Assembly: GCA_020627685.1 (NCBI GenBank)
Contig: JAHDGK010000009.1
Location: 35,300-99,299 of the forward strand
Direction: 5' to 3'
DNA length: 64,000 nucleotides
From: Granulosicoccus sp.
Lineage (GTDB): Bacteria > Pseudomonadota > Gammaproteobacteria > Granulosicoccales > Granulosicoccaceae
The translations under genes were made by a program, and so were the position numbers. The notes under the pieces were generated by a model that saw nothing but the letters and a program-made list of their open reading frames with translations, had not been told where the DNA came from and did not search any database. Positions 54,799-63,493 of the stretch are shown here, in pieces. Numbering within the stretch: position 1 is the first letter of the stretch; every line of letters begins with the position of its first letter.

Positions 54799-56546
54799 AG
54801 CTGTTGAAGTACATCGCGTCAACTCGTTGGGGAGACCGTCTTACGTACTTTGTTCTGGCTGCTCTAGTCGGTGTTGTCGTCGGTTTCTCAACGCTGGCTC
54901 TAATCAAGTTGGTGTTGTTTTTTCAGTTTCTTGGTTTTGGTGAAGCCTCTGAGATTCGCTATAACCAGATTCTTGCTGCAAGACCTGCTTGGCAGATCAT
55001 TCTTGTTCCCGCGTTGGGTGGTTTGGTGTTGGGCATCCTCATGCAGTTTTTGCCTGGTCGGCGCTATCATGGTATCGCAGACGTTATGGAAGCCTGCGCA
55101 ATGAACAGCGCTCGTATGCCGGCACGCTCGGGTATTGGTGCAGGCGTTGCGGCGGCTTTATCGTTAGGTGTCGGCGCGCCATTGGGCCGAGAGGGCCCAG
55201 CGGTTCATATCGGTGCATCTATTAGTGCGTGGCTCGCTGAAAAATTAGGTTTGGACCATAAGCAATCACTGGCCTTATTGGGATGCGGTGCCGCTGCCGC
55301 CGTTGCGGTTTCATTCAATACACCTATAGCCGCTGTCATTTTCGCATTGGAAGTGATTGTTGGGTACTTCACGCTACGAGTCTTTGCTCCTATTGTTATT
55401 GCCGCCATGCTTGCCATGGTGGTGCGCGAGTATTTCTTGGGAAGCTATGCGCTGTTTCCGGTTTTGCCGCATTCAATTACCTCTCAGTGGGAATTGTTGT
55501 TGTTTGCGCTACTGGGTGTTGCGGGTGCCTTGCTTGCAAAAAGTTTGCTGGCAATAACCGGTGGATTTGAACGAGTCTGGCAGTGGTCCAGATTGCCACG
55601 CTGGAGTCATCCGGCTGTTGCTGGGCTGTTGTTCGGCGCATTGGCTGTACCGTTGCCGTACATATTGGGCATTGGTTTTGAGGGAACCTTATTAGCATTG
55701 AACGGGGCACTTGAAAGCAACTTGTTGTTCTATCTGCTTGTCGCAAAATTGGTCGTTGTGTGCCTTGCCATTAGCGCAGGTTTTGCCGGTGGCGTTTTCG
55801 GCCCAGCAATTTTTCTCGGCAGTATGTTGGGAGGGCTGTTCTGGGTGTTGGCCAGCAGTTTCGGCTTGTCGTTAAGTGATCAGGGTGTGTACGCCACTAT
55901 TGGCATGGCTGCTGTGGCGTCGGCCATATTAGGTGCTCCTATCTCAACGGTGTTAATCGTTTTCGAATTGACACGCGATTACGGAATTACTCTTGGAGTA
56001 ATGACTGCGGCAGCGTTTGCATCGAGTGTGATGCAAACGGGTGAGCACGGTTCTTTCTTTCGATGGCAGTTGGCCAGACGAAACATTAATATATCCGGGG
56101 GACGGGATATCAGTTTGCTGATGACGCATCGCGTTGAGCAACTTATTAGCAGCGACTATGTCGTGGCAGAGCCGCACATGACCATTGGTGAGCTTGAATC
56201 GCTAATGGGGGTGGAACGACAACGCTTGGCCATATTCATTGATGAAAATTCGCAATTTGCCGGTAGTGTTAGCCTGTCTCTACTCATTGCTCACGCGATC
56301 GAACATGGTATGGATAAACCGGCTATTGAGGCTTCGATTGATGTTGATTACTCCATCACCGACATGACGAACATTGTGACGGCTGTCCAGAAAATGGCTG
56401 AGCGGGAACTGGAGTTTATCCCGGTTGTGTCATCAGAAACTACAGCTCGTTCAGAGTTGCTCGGCGTGGTAACGAAAAGTGATGTACTGGCTGAGCACTA
56501 TGATGTGGTAAAACGAGCGAGAGAAGAAGAATTCGGCGTCACGTGA
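54795..56546 (+). CDS. ClC-family chloride channel/antiporter with CBS domains
   Basis: A 583-residue ClC protein. The membrane domain (about 15-430) has GREGPAVH with the gating E133, IFALEVIVG with internal E186, and GGVFGPAIFLG. Retention of both glutamates suggests a proton-chloride antiporter more than a channel. A pair of CBS domains occupies about 455-575, probably binding nucleotides. The start is a GTG overlapping the ubiH stop (GTGA), so it is coupled to the pepP-ubiH operon, an unusual partner for these genes. Confidence 0.92.
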   Translation: MKLLKYIASTRWGDRLTYFVLAALVGVVVGFSTLALIKLVLFFQFLGFGEASEIRYNQILAARPAWQIILVPALGGLVLGILMQFLPGRRYHGIADVMEACAMNSARMPARSGIGAGVAAALSLGVGAPLGREGPAVHIGASISAWLAEKLGLDHKQSLALLGCGAAAAVAVSFNTPIAAVIFALEVIVGYFTLRVFAPIVIAAMLAMVVREYFLGSYALFPVLPHSITSQWELLLFALLGVAGALLAKSLLAITGGFERVWQWSRLPRWSHPAVAGLLFGALAVPLPYILGIGFEGTLLALNGALESNLLFYLLVAKLVVVCLAISAGFAGGVFGPAIFLGSMLGGLFWVLASSFGLSLSDQGVYATIGMAAVASAILGAPISTVLIVFELTRDYGITLGVMTAAAFASSVMQTGEHGSFFRWQLARRNINISGGRDISLLMTHRVEQLISSDYVVAEPHMTIGELESLMGVERQRLAIFIDENSQFAGSVSLSLLIAHAIEHGMDKPAIEASIDVDYSITDMTNIVTAVQKMAERELEFIPVVSSETTARSELLGVVTKSDVLAEHYDVVKRAREEEFGVT

Positions 56547-56576
56547 TGCCACTAAACCTATAAGAGGCATTCGTTA

Positions 56577-57875
56577 ATGAGCGGACCAGAATTTCTGGGA
56601 TTCGACACCCTTGCGTTGCACGCAGGCCAACAGCCTGATAGCGAAACGCGGGCTCGGGCAACACCGATTTATCAAAGTACGTCATTTGTGTTCGATGACA
56701 GCGATAAGGCGTCCTCCCTTTTTGATGTTGCACGGGCGGGGCACGTGTATTCCCGAATTTCCAATCCTACGGTAGCTGTGCTGGAGGAAAGAGTTGCTGC
56801 CTTGGAAGGAGGGGTAGGTGCTGTATGTACAGCGAGTGGAATGGCAGCAATCCACTTAGGGCTGACAACGATTACCGGTGCCGGAGGGCACATCGTGGCC
56901 TCCCGATCTTTATATGGTGGCACGCATAACTTATTAAGCTATACGTTGCGTCGATTTGGAATTGAGACGACCTTTGTCGATCCGCGAGATCCAGATGAGT
57001 TTGCGGCTGCTATTCGCCCGGAAACGCGCGTTGTCTTTGCGGAAACCGTAGCCAATCCGCGATGTGAAGTTTTAGATATTCCCAAAGTATCTGCCGTGGC
57101 ACACGCTGCCGGCGTTCCACTCATGATCGATGCTACGTTAACAACACCCTACCTGATGCAATGCATACGCTTGGGTGCCGATATCGTGATGCACTCACTG
57201 ACAAAATTTATGGGTGGTCATGGTGTTGCTGTGGGTGGTGTGCTCGTCGACAGCGGTCGATTTGATTGGGAAGCCTCGGGTCGATTTCCTGAGATCTCCG
57301 AGCCTTACGAAGGCTTTCATGGAATGGACTTTGTTGAAGAGTTCGGACCGGCTGCGTACATCATGCGAGCGCGCAAGGAAGGCCTACGTGACTTTGGAGC
57401 AACCTTGTCACCTGGAAATGCATTTCACTTGTTGCAAGGTTTGGAAACATTGCCGATGCGCATGGATCGTCATGTTCAAAACACGGAAGAAATTGTGCGT
57501 TTTCTATCATCCCATGATGCAGTCTCAGCGGTTCATCATCCGGCGGTTGCCGACCATCCTGATCATGAATTGGCGAAAGAGCTCTTACCTAAAGGTTCGG
57601 GCGCTGTCTTTAGTTTTGAATTGGCAGGTGGGCGCAAAGTGGGGAGTGCATTTATCGAAAACCTTCAGCTGTTCTCGCATCTAGCTAATGTGGGTGATGC
57701 CAAGTCGCTTGTCATTCACCCTGCAAGCACAACGCATTCGAGAATGGATGATGAAGCACTTACTGCCGCAGGCATCGCTCCAGGTCTGGTGCGATTGTCT
57801 GTCGGTTTGGAAAACGTTAAAGATCTTTTAGCAGACTTAAATCAAGCGCTGAAGCGAGCGGTGAGAAGTTCATGA
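56577..57875 (+). CDS. metY: O-acetylhomoserine sulfhydrylase-like PLP enzyme
   Basis: A Cys/Met-metabolism PLP enzyme, probably making homocysteine directly from O-acyl-homoserine and sulfide. The internal aldimine lysine is K210 in HSLTKFMGGHG. FDTLALHAGQQPD, YSRISNPTVAVLEERVAALEGG and SLYGGTHNLL are typical of MetY, and the 432-residue length with a longer loop region fits MetY better than MetB or MetC. MetZ (O-succinylhomoserine) is the main alternative. AGAGG precedes the ATG. It overlaps the following hydrolase by 4 bases. No SAM riboswitch was seen in the 30 upstream bases. Confidence 0.88.
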   Translation: MSGPEFLGFDTLALHAGQQPDSETRARATPIYQSTSFVFDDSDKASSLFDVARAGHVYSRISNPTVAVLEERVAALEGGVGAVCTASGMAAIHLGLTTITGAGGHIVASRSLYGGTHNLLSYTLRRFGIETTFVDPRDPDEFAAAIRPETRVVFAETVANPRCEVLDIPKVSAVAHAAGVPLMIDATLTTPYLMQCIRLGADIVMHSLTKFMGGHGVAVGGVLVDSGRFDWEASGRFPEISEPYEGFHGMDFVEEFGPAAYIMRARKEGLRDFGATLSPGNAFHLLQGLETLPMRMDRHVQNTEEIVRFLSSHDAVSAVHHPAVADHPDHELAKELLPKGSGAVFSFELAGGRKVGSAFIENLQLFSHLANVGDAKSLVIHPASTTHSRMDDEALTAAGIAPGLVRLSVGLENVKDLLADLNQALKRAVRSS

Positions 57876-58681
57876 TAGTCAACATCGACAACTGCGACAT
57901 CTTCGTTGGACAAGGTGGTGTCGCGTGGGAAACCGATCGCCCTAACTTGGTTCTATTGCACGGTGCGGGAATGGACCGTACGGTTTGGGTGTTGCTGGCT
58001 CGTTACTTTGCCCGACACGGCTACAACGTGGTGACGCCTGATTTACCGGGGCACGGTGCATCCAGTGGCAGTGCCTTAGCCAGTATTCAGGACCAGGCAA
58101 GTTTTATTTGGAAATTACTCGAGCTGTTGCAGAAGGAACAGGGTCTGCCGGATACATCGGTGACTATTGGTGGACACAGTATGGGGGCGTTGGTCGCCGT
58201 TGAAGCCGCCGGTCAAAAGCCCGATGGTGTAAAGCATGTATTGATGTTCGGCAGTGGTTACCCCATGCCGGTGGGTCAGCCCTTACTTGATGCCGCTAAA
58301 GCGAATGACCAATCTGCTGTCGATATGATTGCCATTTTCAGTCATAGCTTCGGTTCGCAGTTGGGACACAATCATGTTGCTGGAATCAGCGTTCAGAACA
58401 CGGCAATGGCGCTACTGGAAAGAGCGGGCCCCGGTGTTTTGTACACCGATCTTCAGGCGTGTAATGACTATACTGGTTTGCCGGATGCAGCCGCGGCCTT
58501 TGGTCCGGGAAAATGCACGCTGATAGTCGGTGACAGTGATCGCATGACGCCGATGAAAATGAGTCGTGGCTTGGCAGAGCAACTCTCTGCAGAATTAATC
58601 GTGATTACCGGCTGCGGGCACATGGTGATGTCTGAACAACCCGAACAGACTTTGCAAGCCGCACGTAAGGTCTTGTTGTAG
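57872..58681 (+). CDS. Alpha/beta hydrolase
   Basis: A 269-residue alpha/beta-hydrolase-fold enzyme. The oxyanion region is LLHGAGMDRTVW near 31, the nucleophile S103 lies in GGHSMGAL, the acid is probably the first Asp in VGDSDRMTP, and the histidine is in GCGHMVMSEQPE near the C terminus. There is no signal peptide. The start overlaps the sulfhydrylase stop (ATGA), so the two are made together, but the sequence gives no substrate; it lacks the length of MetX-type acyltransferases. Confidence 0.87.
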   Translation: MIVNIDNCDIFVGQGGVAWETDRPNLVLLHGAGMDRTVWVLLARYFARHGYNVVTPDLPGHGASSGSALASIQDQASFIWKLLELLQKEQGLPDTSVTIGGHSMGALVAVEAAGQKPDGVKHVLMFGSGYPMPVGQPLLDAAKANDQSAVDMIAIFSHSFGSQLGHNHVAGISVQNTAMALLERAGPGVLYTDLQACNDYTGLPDAAAAFGPGKCTLIVGDSDRMTPMKMSRGLAEQLSAELIVITGCGHMVMSEQPEQTLQAARKVLL

Positions 58682-58728
58682 CCCGAAACTTATACGGTGT
58701 AATTTCGAGACAGCTATTGGCTATGGAA

Positions 58729-58760
58729 ATTAGATGGGGTGATGAATCACCCCATCTAAT
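58729..58760. terminator. Bidirectional terminator between the hydrolase and adk
   Basis: A perfect 14-bp inverted repeat (ATTAGATGGGGTGA / TCACCCCATCTAAT) with a 4-base loop, placed between two convergent genes. It can act on both strands; a T-rich sequence (TAATTT) follows on the minus strand. Confidence 0.6.
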
Positions 58761-58773
58761 AGACGCTACGCCA

Positions 58774-59493
<720 letters not shown>

Positions 59494-59520
59494 CTAAGCG
59501 TGCGATGCGATACTGGGGCA

Positions 59521-60102
59521 ATGAGCGTTGAACATTTGAAAAAAGACCTAATCGTCACTACGGAGTTGGTAGGACGACCTTTCACCTTTCATACCACGTG
59601 GGGGTTATTTTCCCCTAGGGCTATCGATGAGGGTACGTTACTCCTGCTTGATCATCTAAAAGTTAAGGAAGATGACATCGCCTTGGATATGGGCTGTGGA
59701 TATGGTCCCATCGGTGCTGCGATTGCCCATCAGGCACCCAAGGGTCAGGTCCATATGGTGGATAAAGACTTTTTGGCCATTGAATACGCGCAGGCAAATG
59801 CTGAACGAAATGGACTTAACAACGCCAAAGCCTATTTAAGTAACGGGCTGAGTCATGTAGATCCAGACTTGCGGTTTAGCTTGGTGGTTTCCAACTTACC
59901 GGCAAAGGTGGGCAACGAGTTTTTTCAAATCATGTTTGACGATGCCCGACGACAGATGGCCCCGGGCGCGCGTATTGTTGTTGTCACCATCAACGGATTG
60001 CGCGGGTTTATTAAGCGTTCTTTTACCGATTATTTTGGCAATTACACCAAACTGAAGCAGGGTAAGAGCTACACCATATCCATGGCGGTTTTGGAAGACT
60101 GA
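59521..60102 (+). CDS. Class I SAM-dependent methyltransferase, RsmC-like
   Basis: A 193-residue methyltransferase. The SAM site is LDMGCGYGPIGAAIA (motif I) with MVDKDFLAIEYAQAN (motif II). Motif IV reads SNLPAKVG, where RsmC and other guanine-N2 methyltransferases have NPPF, so the target may differ. The start at 59521 has GGGG just upstream; the frame is open from 59479 without a better site. It overlaps the convergent trhO gene by 34 bases at their 3' ends. Confidence 0.85.
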   Translation: MSVEHLKKDLIVTTELVGRPFTFHTTWGLFSPRAIDEGTLLLLDHLKVKEDDIALDMGCGYGPIGAAIAHQAPKGQVHMVDKDFLAIEYAQANAERNGLNNAKAYLSNGLSHVDPDLRFSLVVSNLPAKVGNEFFQIMFDDARRQMAPGARIVVVTINGLRGFIKRSFTDYFGNYTKLKQGKSYTISMAVLED

Positions 60103-60944
60103 CAAGAGCAAATCTGTCCCGGTTGGATGGTCAGCTGGCAGTCGGTACACCAAGTAGCCCCGGTCGGCTCTAGTGACTTGTCAACTTCTACGCGGTCGTC
60201 AAATACGAAGCAGTCTCCGTCCCAATGGCGCCCACCGGTTCGCTCAAAATAGTTCAGCACGCCACCTTCAATCTGGTAGACCTCGCTAAAGCCTTGTTCA
60301 ATCATCCAAGGGGCGGCCTTTTCGCAGCGTATGCCACCTGTGCAAAAAGTCACGATGGGCTTGTCGCGAGCCAGCGTACCTTGCTCCAGACCTTCGTGTA
60401 CCGCTTTTTGAAAATCGCGAAAATGCGCGATATTTAGGTGCTCTGCCTGTGCGAACGTACCCGATTCAATTTCGTAGGTATTGCGGGTATCCAGCAGCGT
60501 AAAATCCTTACCCGACTCGATCCATTCAGAGACTGTTTCAGGAGGCATGGCCGGTGCCTCAGGTCGTTCTAGCTGTCTGACACCTGCTTCTGCTCCGTCA
60601 AACGCGATAATTTCATGCCGGATACGAACCTTCAGCTTGGAGAAGGGAATAGTGTTCGAAAGACTCTCTTTCAACCAGAGTCCGGAAAAGCGTTCGTCAG
60701 AATCTAAGTAGTCTTTCGCCAGATCAATTTGCGCTCGTTCGCCTGCCAAGGCCACATTAATGCCTTCTTCCGCGATGAGGATTGTCCCCAAAACGCCAGT
60801 CTGGGCTAACGCTGCATGCATATCCGCCTGAATCAGAGGTAAATACTCCAAATGAACGAATCGATAACCTGATACGTTGACGTATGAAGCTTCAGAACTC
60901 CCATAAGGCGTCATTGGCGTTAAATTATTGTCAGATGCTCGCAT
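60069..60944 (-). CDS. trhO: Oxygen-dependent tRNA uridine(34) hydroxylase
   Basis: Rhodanese-domain protein (YceA family) that hydroxylates uridine 34 of tRNAs using oxygen. The N-terminal domain (about 15-110) is followed by a rhodanese domain with the active cysteine in TFCTGGIRCEKAAPWM. The C-terminal region carries a cysteine-rich WCTDCQLTI-ICSC segment, which may bind a metal. The 291 residues fit the family. It is a single gene, divergent from slt by 94 bases. Confidence 0.93.
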   Translation of the reverse strand: MRASDNNLTPMTPYGSSEASYVNVSGYRFVHLEYLPLIQADMHAALAQTGVLGTILIAEEGINVALAGERAQIDLAKDYLDSDERFSGLWLKESLSNTIPFSKLKVRIRHEIIAFDGAEAGVRQLERPEAPAMPPETVSEWIESGKDFTLLDTRNTYEIESGTFAQAEHLNIAHFRDFQKAVHEGLEQGTLARDKPIVTFCTGGIRCEKAAPWMIEQGFSEVYQIEGGVLNYFERTGGRHWDGDCFVFDDRVEVDKSLEPTGATWCTDCQLTIQPGQICSCQSSKTAMDMV

Positions 60945-61038
60945 TTTTCTCGCTTTGTACTACAGTCTGTTTCATAACAATAATTCTATCTGTCTTTGCC
61001 GTGCATTATCCAATGCCGGTTCGTTGTGGGTGTGAGAC

Positions 61039-63033
61039 ATGATCTATAAAAACCGAAAGTCCCGGCCAATCGGGGCAGTGGCGGCTTTGTGCGCCTGTGT
61101 GACACTGGGAATGGGCTCGGCTGATGCCAATAACGCCAAGTTATCCCTGGTCGATCCGAACTTTGTGTTTGTGGCAGAGCGTGAACGGTTCGTTGAGGCG
61201 CGAAAGGCTTTGGCGTCGGGTTCGGTTGAGGAATTTGACAGACTGTATGCCTCCCTCGAGGGATATCCACTGCAGCCCTATCTGGCTCAAGAGAAATTGT
61301 TCAGGCAATGGGGCAAGGATCGTCCTGATTCTCAATCAATCGCAGAATTAGAAGCCTTTGCCAAAGAACATGATCAGAACCATCTGGTTAGGAAGCTGAC
61401 GCGGCGGCTGCAAAACCGCTTTGCCGATACAGAGCAATGGCAGTCGTTCCTAAGAGTTTCCAATTTCAGGCGGGCGACTTCTATGCCGTGTACTGAGATT
61501 CGGGCCAAATTCGAACTCGGGCAACTGAAGAAATTCGATCAAACCAGTCTTGATTTGTGGCTTAAGCCCAAGAAACACCCAGAGATGTGTCGTGATGTTC
61601 TTGCCAAGCTTGAAGTGGCTTCAACGCTCTCAGTCATCAACATATGGGAGAAAATTTATGCGGCCATGGAGGCGAACAAGCCTGAATTCGCAGAGCCACT
61701 ACTCAACTATTTAGCCTCTGCTGACCGTGCGAAGGTCCGCCGTTGGATTGAATCAGTAAAAAAGCCTCAGTCGTTTTTGCTGAGCGATGAGCTGGCCAAA
61801 GACACGGTTCTCAATCGTCGGATTATCGCTCACCTTGTGGTGGAGTGGTCGAGGGAAGATACAACGGCTGCGATGAATCATTGGTTATCTATCCGTGATG
61901 ACTATGTCTTCTTTTCCGATCGCTATTACAACACGCACCGGGCAATTGCTATGCGCTCAGCGTATCGCCGAATGCCCGAAGCGCAGGAATGGTTGTACAC
62001 GTTCAAGGCAAAACCTGAAGATCTTGAGCTTCAGGAATGGCGTATCCGCACAGCATTGCTTGCAGAAGACTGGCAGGCGATCTTACGCGGTATTAAAGAG
62101 CTTCCCATTGAAGAACAGCAGGAAGATCATTGGGCCTATTGGGAGGCACGCGCACTGCAGAGACTGGGTCAGCCTGCAGAAGCCAAGGCCATTTATGAGG
62201 AACTGGCAGAGTTACAGTCCTACCATGGGTTTCTATCGGCAGATCGACTAGAGCGGGATTACTTGATTTACGATGACCCGTTTGTTGTCGACAGGGGGTT
62301 GCTCGATGAGGTGGCAGCGGCACCTGAACTCATACGCGCTAGGGAGTTTCATTTTGCAGAGCTTCCTCATGAAAGCCGCCGTGAGTGGAACAGTTGGCTT
62401 AGCGATAAATCAGCTGATGAGCTTGCGGCAGGAGCGGTCTTAGCCAGTCATTGGTCGTTGTATGACAGAGCTATTTTTACGGCCGGTAAAACGGAACAGA
62501 AGCGCGCAATCTCAGTCCGTTTTCCTGTGCTTTATCGACCGGAGGTGGCAAAGGCTGCGGCTAAGCATCGTATCGATCCGGCATGGATATTTGGTGTGAT
62601 GCGTCGTGAGAGCGCCTATATCCGCGACATTAAATCTGGTGCGGGTGCTGTGGGTTTGATGCAGCTAATGCCTAACACCGCGAAATACGTGGCTAAGTTG
62701 CAGGGAGATAAGAATTGGCGGGGGGACCTGACCAATGCCTCAACGAATATTAACTTTGGTGCTTTTTATTTGCGGCATGTGATGGATAAGTTTGAGGATC
62801 ATCAGGTGCTGGCAACCGCCAGTTATAATGCCGGTCCGCACAGAATCGATAAGTGGTTGGGTAATCGCACACAGGATGCCGATATCTGGATCGACACCAT
62901 TCCTTTTACTGAAACGCGCCGGTACGTTAGGGCTGTTATGGCCTATGCCGCTATCTACGAATTCCATCTCACGGGGGAGTCTTCCCGGTTGAGTACAAAG
63001 CTCAGACCCATACCAGCGTCACCTGACGTGTAA
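61039..63033 (+). CDS. slt: Soluble lytic murein transglycosylase
   Basis: Cleaves the peptidoglycan backbone in the periplasm. A signal peptide (about 1-31, GAVAALCACVTLGMGSADA) precedes a long superhelical U/L domain and the C-terminal lysozyme-like domain with catalytic E524 in MRRESAYIRD, then AVGLMQLMPNTAKYV and ASYNAGPHRIDKW. At 664 residues it is close to Slt70. It is followed by a BolA gene after 38 bases. Confidence 0.95.
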   Translation: MIYKNRKSRPIGAVAALCACVTLGMGSADANNAKLSLVDPNFVFVAERERFVEARKALASGSVEEFDRLYASLEGYPLQPYLAQEKLFRQWGKDRPDSQSIAELEAFAKEHDQNHLVRKLTRRLQNRFADTEQWQSFLRVSNFRRATSMPCTEIRAKFELGQLKKFDQTSLDLWLKPKKHPEMCRDVLAKLEVASTLSVINIWEKIYAAMEANKPEFAEPLLNYLASADRAKVRRWIESVKKPQSFLLSDELAKDTVLNRRIIAHLVVEWSREDTTAAMNHWLSIRDDYVFFSDRYYNTHRAIAMRSAYRRMPEAQEWLYTFKAKPEDLELQEWRIRTALLAEDWQAILRGIKELPIEEQQEDHWAYWEARALQRLGQPAEAKAIYEELAELQSYHGFLSADRLERDYLIYDDPFVVDRGLLDEVAAAPELIRAREFHFAELPHESRREWNSWLSDKSADELAAGAVLASHWSLYDRAIFTAGKTEQKRAISVRFPVLYRPEVAKAAAKHRIDPAWIFGVMRRESAYIRDIKSGAGAVGLMQLMPNTAKYVAKLQGDKNWRGDLTNASTNINFGAFYLRHVMDKFEDHQVLATASYNAGPHRIDKWLGNRTQDADIWIDTIPFTETRRYVRAVMAYAAIYEFHLTGESSRLSTKLRPIPASPDV

Positions 63034-63071
63034 GATGATGGTTTTCGTTAAAACCCGTTAAGAATGTAGCC

Positions 63072-63392
63072 GTGAATATTTCTACTCAAATAAACGACCT
63101 GGTTGTTCAAGAACTTGCGCCCATTCGGCTCGATGTGGTCAATGAAAGTCACATGCACAATGTGCCTGCCAATTCTGAAACGCATTTTAAGCTTGTGATA
63201 GTGAGCGATAACTTCGACGGATTGTCGTTAGTTGCACGTCACCGAACAGTGAATAAATTACTGGCGGATCAGCTTCAAAACGGGGTTCATGCCCTAAGCA
63301 TGCACACCTACACAGCTGAAGAATGGTCTGCACGGGGAGGCGAGGTTCCCGACTCACCACCGTGCATGGGTGGCAAGGCCAAAGAGTCCTAA
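63072..63392 (+). CDS. bolA: BolA family protein
   Basis: A 106-residue BolA/IbaG-type protein with the class motif LDVVNESHMHNVPANSETHF and the FDGLSLVARHRTVN region. BolA proteins bind monothiol glutaredoxins and [2Fe-2S] clusters and affect envelope and stress responses. The start is a GTG. The last ~20 residues (SARGGEVPDSPPCMGG) include a cysteine and resemble BolA of other Gammaproteobacteria. A C-rich intergenic tract follows. Confidence 0.93.
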   Translation: MNISTQINDLVVQELAPIRLDVVNESHMHNVPANSETHFKLVIVSDNFDGLSLVARHRTVNKLLADQLQNGVHALSMHTYTAEEWSARGGEVPDSPPCMGGKAKES

Positions 63393-63405
63393 ACCACCCT
63401 TCTTG

Positions 63406-63460
63406 CCCCCCAAAACCCCCATTTAAGCCCCCAAAACACCCCCAAATCCCCACAAACCCC
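63406..63460 (-). other. G-quadruplex-prone tract
   Basis: The plus strand holds six C-runs of 6, 5, 5, 5, 4 and 4 bases with spacers of 4-7 bases. The minus strand is therefore a series of G-runs able to form one or more G-quadruplexes. The tract lies between bolA and the gene at the right edge, within the 92-base gap, and would be transcribed as G-rich RNA from the latter. Confidence 0.6.
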
Positions 63461-63480
63461 AGCCTTTTCAACAACCTACC

Positions 63481-63493
63481 GGGGTCAGACCCC
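63481..63493. repeat. GGGGTCAGACCCC palindrome
   Basis: GGGGTC and GACCCC are perfect 6-bp arms around one base. It has the same GGTCnGACC core as the pair near 35.1-35.5 kb, and contains the stop codon of the minus-strand gene at the window edge. Elements of this style are often REP sequences; no RAYT gene is visible here. Confidence 0.5.
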
